Source of the DNA: Nitrospirota bacterium | GTDB lineage: Bacteria; Nitrospirota; Nitrospiria; Nitrospirales; Nitrospiraceae | Length of the DNA stretch: 64,000 nt | Assembly (NCBI GenBank): GCA_030645475.1 | Contig: JAUSMA010000029.1 | Location: forward strand, 1-64,000 | Direction: 5' to 3' | Shown here: one piece after another, positions 26,216 to 35,056 of the stretch | Layout: each line of letters starts with the position of its first letter | Numbering within the stretch: position 1 is the stretch's first letter | Translations under genes and position numbers: made by a program | The notes under the pieces: model-generated | Seen by the model: the letters and a program-made list of their open reading frames with translations, nothing else | The model's database searches: none | Told to the model about the DNA's origin: nothing

Positions 26216-26749
26216 GTGAAGACCGTGACCGTCCTCGCAAATGTGCTGATGAGTCTGGTGCTGGTGGCCGGATGTGCAGACCCGACTGAGCAGCGGCTCA
26301 GGCAGGTGCAGCATGAGTTGGAGCAGGTGCTACGAAGGGCCTTGCGCGATGGTGACATCAGTATCCAACGGACCAGCGATCATCTCACCATCGTGATTGC
26401 CGAACGGCTCCTCTTCGACGCCGGGAGTCCTGAGATCACGCTGAACGGCATCGACGTGCTGACCCGGATGGGAATAGTTTTCACCGCGGCATCGTTCAAA
26501 GAAATCCGAGTGGCTGGGCATGCCGACAAGGCTCCAGCCTCCGACCCTTCCACCCAGTATTTCGAAAAATTAGCCTTATCCAAAGCTCGTGCGACGCACA
26601 CGGTACGTGCGATGAAGGCATACGGGGGGAATTCACAGAGTTTCATCGTCGAATGGTTCGGGGACATCCGGCCGATCGCCAGTAATGAGACTGAAGAAGG
26701 GCGGCAAATGAATCGCCGCGTCGAAATCCTGCTGTACATAGGAATTTGA
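26216..26749 (+). CDS. OmpA-family lipoprotein
   Basis: This 177-residue protein has a lipobox (LVLVAGC, cysteine about 20), a short helical linker and an OmpA_C-like peptidoglycan-binding domain. Domain marks are LLFDAGSPEIT near 67, EIRVAGHADKAP near 100, LSKARATHTVRAM near 125 and EEGRQMNRRVEILL near the end. It should anchor the outer membrane to peptidoglycan. The GTG start at 26216 lies in GAAACCGTG without a strong ribosome-binding site. Confidence 0.85.
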   Translation: MKTVTVLANVLMSLVLVAGCADPTEQRLRQVQHELEQVLRRALRDGDISIQRTSDHLTIVIAERLLFDAGSPEITLNGIDVLTRMGIVFTAASFKEIRVAGHADKAPASDPSTQYFEKLALSKARATHTVRAMKAYGGNSQSFIVEWFGDIRPIASNETEEGRQMNRRVEILLYIGI

Positions 26750-26792
26750 CCGGACATTTTCATGCGCGAGCAGCAAAGGTCACGGACAAGTT

Positions 26793-27302
26793 ATGATGCA
26801 GAATCTGGATGCAACGTCATTGTTATTCATGTTGCTGGGCCTGATTGCCGGCGTTGCCGCGATCTATTATGCATTCGGGACCGCTCGTGAATGGCTGGGG
26901 CGATGGGGACGCGCCACCAACGGCACGATCCGCAGGGCGGTCGTGCCCGATTTGTCTCTCGATGGGCACATCGCCACCCAATGGACTGAAGGCCGGGTGC
27001 GGTTGGATTTCCTTCTGGCCATGATGAAGAAGCTTGGACTCTCGTTGGAGCAGGAGGTGGAGACCCTGAGGGGGCTCGATCATGCCGATCCCCGGTACGA
27101 GAGCGAAGCCCGTAAGATGGTCGAACCCAACCTGCGGCGTTTCACCTTCGATCGACATTTGCGGGATGAGTGCCGTACGCTGATCCCCTTCCTCCAGTTC
27201 TGCGCCCATGATCTGGCGGAATCTCAGGGCCTCGACATGACCCAGAAATTGCGCGTCCTCGCCGAGATCCAAGCGGCTTTCGAGTTGGTTGATCGCGGCT
27301 GA
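26793..27302 (+). CDS. Membrane-anchored hypothetical protein
   Basis: This 169-residue protein has one N-terminal transmembrane helix (about 9-29) followed by a soluble helical region of about 135 residues with no recognised domain. The ribosome-binding site is weak. It lies 43 nt after the OmpA-like lipoprotein gene and may be co-transcribed with it. Confidence 0.65.
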   Translation: MMQNLDATSLLFMLLGLIAGVAAIYYAFGTAREWLGRWGRATNGTIRRAVVPDLSLDGHIATQWTEGRVRLDFLLAMMKKLGLSLEQEVETLRGLDHADPRYESEARKMVEPNLRRFTFDRHLRDECRTLIPFLQFCAHDLAESQGLDMTQKLRVLAEIQAAFELVDRG

Positions 27303-27352
27303 CTGAACGTGCGGTCAATCGGTTATCCCCTTTGCTCACAGGAGGTCCCGTT

Positions 27353-27613
27353 ATGAACGTCCTACGCGCGTGTGTCGTAGTGTCACTTCTGTTTCTCGGC
27401 GCTCCAGCGCATGCACAACACCTCTGCGAAGACTGTCTCAAGGCCGCGCAGGACCAGCTGAAGCAATGCCGCGAGAGTGCGATTAGCGCAGAGGATAAGA
27501 AGTCCTGCCTGGAGAGACAGGAAGCCAAAGCGAAGACCTGCGAAATCGGTGCATGCAAGATAGAACGGGACAGGAGTACGAAGAGAGATGATACCCTCCC
27601 CCAGAAGAAGTAA
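27353..27613 (+). CDS. Small exported cysteine-containing protein
   Basis: This 86-residue protein has a signal peptide (cleavage after APAHA, about residue 20) and a helical body with six cysteines in CEDC, QC, SC, TC and AC contexts, which could form disulfides or bind metal. CAGGAGG precedes the ATG at 27353. No family is recognised. Confidence 0.7.
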   Translation: MNVLRACVVVSLLFLGAPAHAQHLCEDCLKAAQDQLKQCRESAISAEDKKSCLERQEAKAKTCEIGACKIERDRSTKRDDTLPQKK

Positions 27614-27652
27614 CGGGCTTATGAGAGGGAACAGACATCTGGCCTCCCCTGA

Positions 27653-27681
27653 TTGACAGCAATACGTCATGTTTTCATAAT
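27653..27681 (+). promoter_or_regulatory. Near-consensus sigma-70 promoter
   Basis: TTGACA at 27653-27658, a 17-nt spacer and CATAAT at 27676-27681 give a near-perfect vegetative promoter. It would drive the interrupted CRP/FNR-family gene at 27747, with transcription starting near 27688. Confidence 0.75.
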
Positions 27682-27746
27682 AACCACGCGTGTCAGGCAC
27701 CGGCGTGCTGTAGGTGCTGTCCCTTCTTTTGAATGGAGTTCCCCTG

Positions 27747-28400
27747 ATGGCGCGTAAGCAACCTCCGCAGTTTGTCCCCAAGACCTTTCTCGCAAAAGTC
27801 GTCCTCGGCACAACATTGCTGTAGTCCGCAAAGCGTCAACTGATTTTTTCGCAAGGGGATGCGGCGGATGCCGTGTTCTATGTTCAGACCGGCCAGGTCA
27901 AGCTCACCGTGGTCTCGCAGCAGGGCAAAGAAGCCGTCATCGCGATGCTGGGGCCGGGAATTTTTTTCGGGGAAGGGTGTCTTGCCGGGCAGCTGGTATG
28001 CATGGCCACGGCGACCGCCGCGGCAAATTCCACGCTCGTCCGCATTGACAAACAAGCGATGATTCGTGTGTTCCACGACGACCCCAGCTTCTCCGAGAAG
28101 TTCCTTGCCTATCTCCTGACACGCAACATCCGCATCCAAGAAGACTTGGTGGATCAACTCTTTAACTCGTGCGAGAAGCGGCTGGCGCGAGTGCTGCTGC
28201 TGATGGCCCACTTTGGGAAAGACGGCAAGTCGGAGGCGATCATTCCGAAGATCAGTCAGGAGATGCTGGCCGAAATGGTCGGCACCACGAGGTCACGGGT
28301 GAGTTTCTTCATGAACAAGCTTCGGAAGCTGGGCTTCTTGGAGTACAACGGTGGTGTCCACGTGCATAGCTCCTTCCTCAGTATCGTGCTCCACGACTAG
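27747..28400 (+). pseudogene. CRP/FNR-family regulator interrupted by an amber codon
   Basis: Reading from the ATG at 27747 (GGAG 9 nt upstream) gives 25 residues matching the N-terminus of the intact paralogue at 36248 (KTFLAK then TTLL), then TAG at 27822-27824 where the paralogue has Q. The same frame continues open for 192 codons to the TAG at 28398. It has a complete cNMP-binding domain (FYVQTGQVKLTVVSQQGKEA, GEGCLAG) and a Crp-type helix-turn-helix (IIPKISQEMLAEMVGTTRSR). A GTG at 27873 could restart translation but would cut into the sensor fold. It could be a recent pseudogene, a suppressed amber or a sequencing error. Confidence 0.8.
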
Positions 28401-28573
28401 CAGGCTGTTCAGGAAGGCCGCCAGCAGCGTTCTCGCGGCGCGCAGAGGCTCAACGTACTGCCGAGAGTACGCTTTTCGCCTCTCCGCTTGCTGCGGCCTT
28501 GCTTGGGACAAGACGCGTCTTGGCGCGCCAGGGTTGGGCGGGTGAGAAGTCTGGCCTTTCTGGACAGCCTGCG
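28401..28573. repeat. Dispersed long palindromic repeat, copy A
   Basis: CAGGCTGTTCAGGAAGGC (28401-28418) pairs imperfectly with the arm ending GGACAGCCTG near 28571. The centre contains the family core CGCTTGCTGCGGCCTTGCT. It begins right after the stop of the CRP-like gene. Copies B, C and D lie at 40252, 43891 and 61207. Confidence 0.65.
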
Positions 28574-28732
28574 ACTACTTTTGACAGCGTCTACAGCTGT
28601 TCTGGCATGCGCATTTCTGCAGTGGCTTGGTAGTTTGTCAAGAACCTGCTAGCCGAATATAGCAGCAGTCCTCCAGCAGAAGAGGATGGCTTCCCCTTAA
28701 TGGTGCTGCGCGGCCCCATCATTTTTTCCAAC

Positions 28733-28777
28733 CTGAGCAACTCTGAACAGATGCCTCGTCATCGACAGGCGTAGTCT
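28733..28777 (+). promoter_or_regulatory. Candidate class II CRP/FNR-type promoter
   Basis: CTGAGCAACTCTGAACAG at 28733-28750 is followed 21 nt later by TAGTCT (28772-28777). It lies 100 nt before the broken DUF3309 copy 3. Confidence 0.55.
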
Positions 28778-28849
28778 TACAGGTAGCCCCTCACGGGTCA
28801 TCTGGTCCTGACCGTTGTATCGTCTTATCGGAGAGGAAGGAGTCGCAAC

Positions 28850-29006
28850 CTGCTCAGCACAATTCTTATTGTTCTCTTGGTTCTGTTTCTCATCGGTGCT
28901 TTGCCGACCTGGCCACACAGCACCAACTGGGGGTATTACCACCAGTGGTGGAGTCGGCTTACTCCTTCTGATCCTGCTCATACTCCTTCTGACTGGACGG
29001 CTCTGA
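28850..29006 (+). pseudogene. Frameshifted DUF3309 gene, copy 3
   Basis: After AGGAAGGAG, a frame opening with CTG CTC AGC ACA reads the DUF3309 core GALPTWPHSTNWGYY. At about 28940 the rest of the family sequence (SGGVGLLLLILLILLLTGRL) continues in the +2 frame to TGA at 29004-29006. The normal start codon is also lost (CTG in place of ATG/GTG). Both lesions point to a decayed gene under a still recognisable promoter. Confidence 0.8.
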
Positions 29007-29020
29007 GGCCCGGCCCGGTG

Positions 29021-30510
29021 ATGCGCAGATTCCAGCAAGCCAGCAAGTTCCTGCGGGCATTCCTCACTGGCACCTTCGTCCTCGTGTCGCCCGGCACAGG
29101 ATTCGCTCAGGAGCCTGCCACCACCGATGAGCTGAGAGCTCCGGCATCGCCGCAGGCTTCTCCCATCGGCCCGCCTGCTCTCGATGGGCCGAATCAGTCT
29201 CTGAACTGGGAGACAAGGGCCGGTCGGAGCTACGTCATCCCGGCCGGCGAGCTGATCGGGTATCTCGTACTCTTGAATCAGTTCGACCGCCGTTTCGTCG
29301 ATCCCAAGGACGTCTACCGCACCGGCACCAAGTCGACATGGAAGAACCTGACCGACTCCAAGTGGGTGGTCGATACAGATCCGTTTGCCACGAATCAGTT
29401 CCTGCATCCCTATGGAGGGTCGATCTACTATGGGATCGCGTGATCGACCGGCCTCACCTTTTTGGAGTCATTCGGGTATGCCGCCGTCGGCAGCTTTATC
29501 TGGGAGTTCGCGGGCGAGACCGGAGCGCCCTCTATCAACGACCAAATCACCACTCCGATCGCGGGAAGTTTCTTGGGCAACCGCTCTTCCGGATGGCCAG
29601 CCTGTTGTTCGAGAGCGGCGGCGGCAGGCCCGGGTTCTGGCAAGAGCTGGGTGCGGCGGTGCTTTCGCCGCCCATCGGTTTCAACCGCCTCGTCTTCGGC
29701 AACCGGTTCGATGCCGTATTCCCGAGCCACAATCCGGCCATCTCGACGCGGTTTCAGCTCGGCGCAAGTGTCAATACGGTCCTGACCGGTCCAGCCACCT
29801 CGAAATTCAGAGAGAATGAAGCGACCGCAGATTTCCAGTTGGCCTACGGGCTACCCGGGAAGCCCGGCTATCGCTACACACGCCTATTCGATTACTTTAG
29901 CTTCCAATCCACCGCCTCTTCCGCCAACACGTTCGAGAATATCATCACCCGCGGCCTCCTGGTCGGAGCACCGTACGGAATCGGCGATTCCTATCGCGGA
30001 GTCTGGGGCCTCTAGGGGACCTACGATTACATTTCGCCGCAGGTCTTCCGTGTCTCCAGTACGGCCCTCTCGCTCGGGACGACCGCCCAATGGTGGCTCT
30101 CACAGAGCGTGGCGCTCCAGGGAACGGCCCTCAGTGGCGTCGGCTATGGCGCAGCGGGCACCATCCGCGGTTCGGGTGAACGCGATTATCACTACGGGGC
30201 CACCCCGCAGGGGCTCCTCGAACTTCGTCTGATCATGGGCGATAGGGCCATGGTTAACATGACCCTGCACGAATACTATGTGAGCGGCGTGGGGTCCACC
30301 GAGAATCGTGGATCGTAAACCATCGCCCGCGGGACGGCGTCGTTCACCCTGCGAGTGTACGACCAACATGCCATCGCGCTCAGGTACATCGCGTCGACTA
30401 GGGATGCGCATTATTCGGACCTGCCCGACAGGCACCAGACGGTGGGAACCATCACCATTGGCTACACCTACCTCGGGAGCACCGATTTCGGCGCGGTGGA
30501 ATGGCGCTAG
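29021..30510 (+). pseudogene. DUF3943-like outer-membrane protein gene with multiple lesions
   Basis: Translating piecewise gives one continuous exported protein of about 490 residues: a signal peptide (ending TGFAQEP), then NQFLHPYGGSIYYGIA, SFIWEFAGETGAPSINDQIT, FRMASLLFESGGGRPGFWQE and RYTRLFDYFSFQSTA, ending TFGAVEWR-like. This resembles DUF3943 family outer-membrane proteins. Four lesions break it: TGA at 29441, a frameshift near 29575-29580, TAG at 30013 and TAA at 30316. The downstream frame otherwise stays open, indicating recent decay or several sequencing errors. Confidence 0.78.
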
Positions 30511-30872
30511 AGCCGCCGTCGGCTGCTGAACCGACAAACGGATTTGTGGCTAGACGTAGATGAGCCTGTCATCGGGGGTGAGGAACAGACGATGCTCCAC
30601 ATGTAATGTAACAGATAAGTGGCATTAACCCGGCGGCGATTGCCGTGAAGCTGAATCGTTCGGCCTCGACAGGTTCTCACGATCTTTGTCGAAACGGTCG
30701 GACTCGATCGAAGACGCGTTGTGGCCTTGGATGACGAATTGATGGGGAAACCTGCTCCCGCCTGCTGCACATCCTTGCAGCGGCAGGTCCTTGGGGTGTA
30801 TCCATAGATCGGTCCCAACGAGACAATCGTGAGAAACAGAGTTGGGTTTCTGAGAACAAGAGGGGAAGAGCG
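30511..30872. other. Intergenic region with nothing recognised
   Basis: There is no credible ORF, repeat or terminator here. The last 20 nt supply the ribosome-binding site of the histidine kinase. Confidence 0.5.
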
Positions 30873-32639
30873 TTGACGCTTCAGGCACGATTGGACCTCG
30901 ACAAACCCTGGTGGTCGGGAATCTTATTGCCCCTGGCGTTGCTCCTATCATTTGCAGTCGCCGTCGGAGTGGTATTTTATACGACGGCGTCTTTGAGAGC
31001 CGTGCTGGTCGAAGAAAGGGGCGCAGACCTCGCCAGAACTGCCGCCAGGGTCGCGGATAGGCTTGACCGTGTCTTGTTTGAGCGGTTCGGCGATATCCAG
31101 TTGTTTGCGAATGACAGAGTGCTCTTAGAAAGCAACCCGGCTGCGAAGAGACAACGGTTACTGCAATACAAGCAAATGTACTGGCAGTATTCCTGGATTG
31201 GGGTGACCGATGCGACTGGTCGAGTGGTCGCGGCGACCGACGTGGTTGTCAGGCCAGAGACCGGCGGGCCGACAAAGGGCTCGGTAGAGGGTGGAACTCG
31301 GCCAGAATGGTTTCAACGGGTGCGACAGACGGGGCAGGTACATCTGGACTCGGCTCAGCCTTCACCAGAGTCAGAGGGGATTATGGTGGTGGGGTTCTCG
31401 GCTCCGATCTCTGGGCCACAGGGAGAGTTTCGCGGAGTAGTGACGAGCCAGGTCCCGCTGGAAAGCCTTCGAACCATTCTTGCGCAGGAAGCGAAGCTCC
31501 AACATGGAGAAGAAGCCCACGACTGGTTGGTGCTGGACCGTCAAGGAGCGGTCATCATCGAGAAGGACCAACCGACGGGTTTGGACCGTACTCTGCCGAT
31601 GATGGACCTGTCTTCCGTCAGACGAGCAGCCGGGGAGCGTGACAAGTCCGGCTTTGTGGAAGAACTGCACCAGCGCCGGCAGATTCCTGTGGTGACCGGC
31701 TACGCGACCGCAGGAGGCTATAGTAAATTTCCTGGATTCGACTGGACTGTGTTGGTTCGGTTGGATCGTGACCGTGCCTATGCTCCGATCAACCGGCGCG
31801 TCTGGGCCATCGTCTCCGTTGGGCTCCTGCTCGTCATGCCGTTGGCCGGCTTCGGCATATGGGCGTCGTGGAGGCTGATTCGCGAGCAGCGCATTCTTGT
31901 GGTGTCGCAGCAGGCGCTGAAGGATAGCGTCGCCGAACTCAGCCGCTCCAACTCCGATCTGCAACAGTTTGCCTATGTCGCCTCCCACGACTTGCAGGAG
32001 CCGCTGCGGATGGTTGCCAGTTACGTGCAGCTCTTGGCGAGGCGCTACAGGGGCAAGCTGGATTCCGATGCCGACGAGTTCATCTCGTATGCCGTGGACG
32101 GGGCCAAGCGCATGCAACATCTGATCAATGACCTGTTGGCGTACTCACATGTGACCTCCCAGGGCCAAGTCTTTGAACCGGTGGACTGTAACGGGGTTCT
32201 GGAGGAGGTGCTGAACAATATACAGGTCGCGGTTGAGGAGAGCCGGGCGGTCGTGACTCATGATCCTCTCCCCACCGTGATGGCCGACGAGAGACAACTG
32301 GGGCAACTCTTTCAGAATCTGATCGCCAATGCCATCAAGTTCCACGACGCGGAGCCACCGAACATTCACCTGTCGGCTGAGCAGCGGTCCGGCGATTGGC
32401 TCTTCTCGGTTCGTGACAATGGCATCGGGATGGACCCCCAGTATGCCGAGCGGATCTTTGTCATTTTTCAGCGCCTGCACGACAGAGAAAAATATCCCGG
32501 CACCGGCATCGGCCTGGCCATCTGCAAGAAGATTGTGGAACGCCATGGCGGACATATCTGGGTGGCATCGCAGATAGGACAGGGAGCCACCTTTTATTTC
32601 ACCCTGCCGATAGTCGCCCAGAGCCACCAGGGCTCGTGA
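30873..32639 (+). CDS. Membrane sensor histidine kinase with a periplasmic sensor domain
   Basis: This 588-residue protein has a transmembrane helix at about 17-37, a periplasmic Cache-like sensor region (40-300), a second helix near 308-330 and a HisKA domain with VASHDLQEPLR (phospho-acceptor histidine near 372). The HATPase_c domain has NLIANAIKF, DNGIGMD and GTGIGLAICKKIVERHGG. The HisKA type matches phytochrome-like kinases that pair with Rcp1-type regulators, as the next gene encodes. The start is TTG after AGAGGGGAAGAG. It is the first gene of a four-gene signalling unit; the ligand is unknown. Confidence 0.92.
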   Translation: MTLQARLDLDKPWWSGILLPLALLLSFAVAVGVVFYTTASLRAVLVEERGADLARTAARVADRLDRVLFERFGDIQLFANDRVLLESNPAAKRQRLLQYKQMYWQYSWIGVTDATGRVVAATDVVVRPETGGPTKGSVEGGTRPEWFQRVRQTGQVHLDSAQPSPESEGIMVVGFSAPISGPQGEFRGVVTSQVPLESLRTILAQEAKLQHGEEAHDWLVLDRQGAVIIEKDQPTGLDRTLPMMDLSSVRRAAGERDKSGFVEELHQRRQIPVVTGYATAGGYSKFPGFDWTVLVRLDRDRAYAPINRRVWAIVSVGLLLVMPLAGFGIWASWRLIREQRILVVSQQALKDSVAELSRSNSDLQQFAYVASHDLQEPLRMVASYVQLLARRYRGKLDSDADEFISYAVDGAKRMQHLINDLLAYSHVTSQGQVFEPVDCNGVLEEVLNNIQVAVEESRAVVTHDPLPTVMADERQLGQLFQNLIANAIKFHDAEPPNIHLSAEQRSGDWLFSVRDNGIGMDPQYAERIFVIFQRLHDREKYPGTGIGLAICKKIVERHGGHIWVASQIGQGATFYFTLPIVAQSHQGS

Positions 32640-32694
32640 GGCGTGACATGAGCCGTAGGGCACCTATGACGTTGAGCGAAGGAGGCACGACCGC

Positions 32695-33159
32695 ATGAAC
32701 ACCTATATGAATGTCAGGCCCGTGAAGATTCTCTTAGTGGAAGACAATCCCGGTGATGTCCGTCTCACAATTGAGGCCCTCAAAGAGGCCAAGGTTCTCA
32801 ACAAGCTTATATTCGCCAAGGACGGCATCGACGCCTTGTCGTTACTACGTCAGGAAGGGCAGTATGCAGACGTTGCGCCTCCGGATCTCATCCTGCTCGA
32901 CCTCAACCTTCCCAAGAAAGACGGTCGGGAGGTGCTGGCTGAGATCAAGAATGACGACAAGCTGAAACACATTCCCGTGGTCATTCTTACGACCTCTCGG
33001 GACGAAGAAGACGTGTTGAAGAGCTACAACCTCCATGCCAATTGCTACATTAACAAACCGGTGGATTTGGATCAGTTCATGAAGGTGGTGAAGACGATCG
33101 AAGATTTCTGGCTCGGGATCGTGGTGTTGCCGAAGAATGACAAGAACAATGCCGTGTGA
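32695..33159 (+). CDS. Single-domain response regulator (Rcp1-like)
   Basis: This 154-residue receiver-only protein has VKILLVEDNPGDVRLT, phospho-acceptor LLLDLNLPKKDG near 66, TTSRDEED and YINKPVDLDQF. Rcp1-type regulators accept phosphate from phytochrome-like kinases such as the upstream protein. GAAGGAGG lies before the ATG at 32695. It has no output domain, so it may act through protein contacts or relay phosphate to the following hybrid protein. Confidence 0.9.
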   Translation: MNTYMNVRPVKILLVEDNPGDVRLTIEALKEAKVLNKLIFAKDGIDALSLLRQEGQYADVAPPDLILLDLNLPKKDGREVLAEIKNDDKLKHIPVVILTTSRDEEDVLKSYNLHANCYINKPVDLDQFMKVVKTIEDFWLGIVVLPKNDKNNAV

Positions 33160-33168
33160 GTCATACCG

Positions 33169-34218
33169 ATGCACATCCTCCTGATTGAAGACAATCCTGG
33201 CGATATCCGGCTGCTGCAGGAGTATCTGAAAGAGGGCAGCACCTGCCGGTTTCAGATCACGCAGGCGGACAGGCTGTCGATCGGGCTTGAGCGCCTGGCT
33301 GAAGCACGTTTTGATGCGGTGCTGCTGGATCTCTCGCTTCCCGACAGTCAAGGGATCGACACGCTGCTCCGATTGCATGGGGCCGCGAAGGGCGTGCCGA
33401 TCGTCGTCCTGACTGGCACCGAGGATGACGTGCTGGGGGTACAGTTAATCCAGGCCGGCGCCCAAGACTATCTGGTCAAGGGGCAGGTGACCGGCCATCT
33501 GTTAATACGTTCCATCCGTCACGCTGCTGAACGCAAGCGGGCAGAGGAAGCGCTGCAACGCGCATTGGGCGAACTGCGTGCCCTCACACGGAAGATGGAA
33601 GCCGTGCGGGAGGACGAACGGACCAGGATCGCTCGGGAATTGCACGATGAATTGGGGATGCGCATGACCTGCCTGAAAATGGACCTTACGCGGCTACAGA
33701 TCCTCATGAACAGCGCGTCTCATTCCGCAGTGGAGGAGAAGTTTCAGTCGATGATCGAGGTCGTGGACACCACCATCGTCGCCGTGCAGGCACTGGTCTC
33801 AGAACTGAGGCCCGGGGTGCTGGATGATCTCGGATTGGTGGCAGCCGTTGAATGGCAGTGCCAGGATTTAGAACGGCGGAGTGGCATCCGATGTCTCGTG
33901 GACTCCGAGGCCGGGGATATCCCGCTGGGTTCTAGCAAGGCCACAGCCGCCTTTCGTATCTGTCAAGAAGCGCTCATTAACGTCGTGCGGCATGCCGGGG
34001 CGAAGGAGATCCGCGTGCGACTGGAGGCATTCGAGGGAGTCCTGAGACTGGAGATTCACGATGATGGACAGGGGATCCTGCCGGAGACAATCACCGAGGC
34101 GACATCGTTGGGTCTGTTAGGGATGCGTGAGCGGGCAGAAGCAGTCGGGGGTACGTTCCGGATTGTCGGCCTGCCGGGACAGGGGACGACCGTGACGGTG
34201 CGAGTGCCTTGCGGGTAA
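33169..34218 (+). CDS. Hybrid receiver-NarX-type histidine kinase
   Basis: This 349-residue cytosolic protein has an N-terminal receiver (LIEDNPGDIRLL, LLDLSLPDSQG near 65) joined by a coiled coil (RKRAEEALQRALGELRALTR) to a HisKA_3 domain (RIARELHDELGMR, histidine near 160). A HATPase_c domain ends in GLLGMRERAEAVGG. HisKA_3 kinases phosphorylate NarL/LuxR-type regulators, and one follows 27 nt downstream. It has no membrane segment, so it is probably driven by phosphate from the upstream kinase rather than its own ligand. Confidence 0.9.
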   Translation: MHILLIEDNPGDIRLLQEYLKEGSTCRFQITQADRLSIGLERLAEARFDAVLLDLSLPDSQGIDTLLRLHGAAKGVPIVVLTGTEDDVLGVQLIQAGAQDYLVKGQVTGHLLIRSIRHAAERKRAEEALQRALGELRALTRKMEAVREDERTRIARELHDELGMRMTCLKMDLTRLQILMNSASHSAVEEKFQSMIEVVDTTIVAVQALVSELRPGVLDDLGLVAAVEWQCQDLERRSGIRCLVDSEAGDIPLGSSKATAAFRICQEALINVVRHAGAKEIRVRLEAFEGVLRLEIHDDGQGILPETITEATSLGLLGMRERAEAVGGTFRIVGLPGQGTTVTVRVPCG

Positions 34219-34245
34219 GCCGTAGGGCAGAGGTAGGAGGAGCCG

Positions 34246-34878
34246 GTGCTGAAATTTTTGATTGCCGACGATTTCCCGCTGTTTCGGCGGGGGGTGAAAG
34301 AATTGCTGGCCGACGGCCTGGGGGAGGTCACGGTTGGCGAATGTGGCAACGCATACGATCTGCTGGAGCTGGTCCGGCTGAAGAAATGGGACATGGTGAT
34401 CCTGGATATCACCATGCCAGGAACCACCGGGACGGAGGCGCTGACGCAGCTGAAAACCAAATGCCCGAAGCTGCCGGTCCTTGTGCTCAGCATGCATCCG
34501 GAGGATCAGTACGCCGTCCGCATGTTCAAGGCCGGTGCGGATGGATATCTGGCCAAGGCGAGCGCACCGGAAGAACTCGTGAAAGCCATCAAGAAGATAC
34601 TCGGAGGAGGACAGTATGTCAGCCCCGCGTTGGCAGAAACATTGGCGCTGACGCTCAAGGCGAATACCGGCGACACCCCTCATAAGCAACTGTCAGACCG
34701 TGAATATGAGGTGATGTGCCTCATTGCATCAGGAAAGACGGTCTCTGAAATCGCCGAGACGTTACATCTCGGCGTGACGACCATCAGCACTTATCGGGCG
34801 CGCATCCTGGAGAAGATGAATCTCAAGAACAACGCTGAGCTCACTCGATACGCGCTCCACCGCGGACTGGTCAGCTGA
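34246..34878 (+). CDS. NarL/LuxR-family response regulator
   Basis: This 210-residue protein has a receiver (LIADDFPLFRRGV, MVILDITMPGTTG near 52, KASAPEELVKA) and a C-terminal LuxR-type helix-turn-helix (LSDREYEVMCLIASGKTVSE, TISTYRARILEKM). GTAGGAGGAG precedes the GTG start. It completes the kinase-regulator-hybrid-regulator unit and should be the DNA-binding output. A perfect 24-bp palindrome spans its stop codon. Confidence 0.93.
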   Translation: MLKFLIADDFPLFRRGVKELLADGLGEVTVGECGNAYDLLELVRLKKWDMVILDITMPGTTGTEALTQLKTKCPKLPVLVLSMHPEDQYAVRMFKAGADGYLAKASAPEELVKAIKKILGGGQYVSPALAETLALTLKANTGDTPHKQLSDREYEVMCLIASGKTVSEIAETLHLGVTTISTYRARILEKMNLKNNAELTRYALHRGLVS

Positions 34879-34886
34879 CCAGTCCG
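34863..34886. other. Perfect 24-bp palindrome across the stop codon
   Basis: CGGACTGGTCAG and CTGACCAGTCCG meet without a spacer. The centre CTGGTCAGCTGACCAG carries the same half-sites as the CRP/FNR-type palindromes, but with 2 nt rather than 4 nt between them. It could be a binding site or a short hairpin. Confidence 0.7.
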
Positions 34887-34927
34887 GTTCCCCTCTCGTG
34901 TCCGTAGGCCCCGCCAATCATGCATCC

Positions 34928-34960
34928 ATTATTCTGTCGTTCAAACCACGACAGAATAAT
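34928..34960. other. AT-rich perfect inverted repeat
   Basis: ATTATTCTGTCG at 34928-34939 and CGACAGAATAAT at 34949-34960 form a 12-bp perfect stem with a 9-nt loop. It lies 50 nt after the NarL-type gene, where it may act as a terminator despite lacking a T-run, or as an operator for the following gene. Confidence 0.65.
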
Positions 34961-35056
34961 CGAACTGCCGCCGATGGTGTCCCCCACGTTAGGACAGTAT
35001 AAGTAAAGCACGGAAGATTCAGGCGCTCAACGCAACACCGTGCAGAGGAGGGAACC

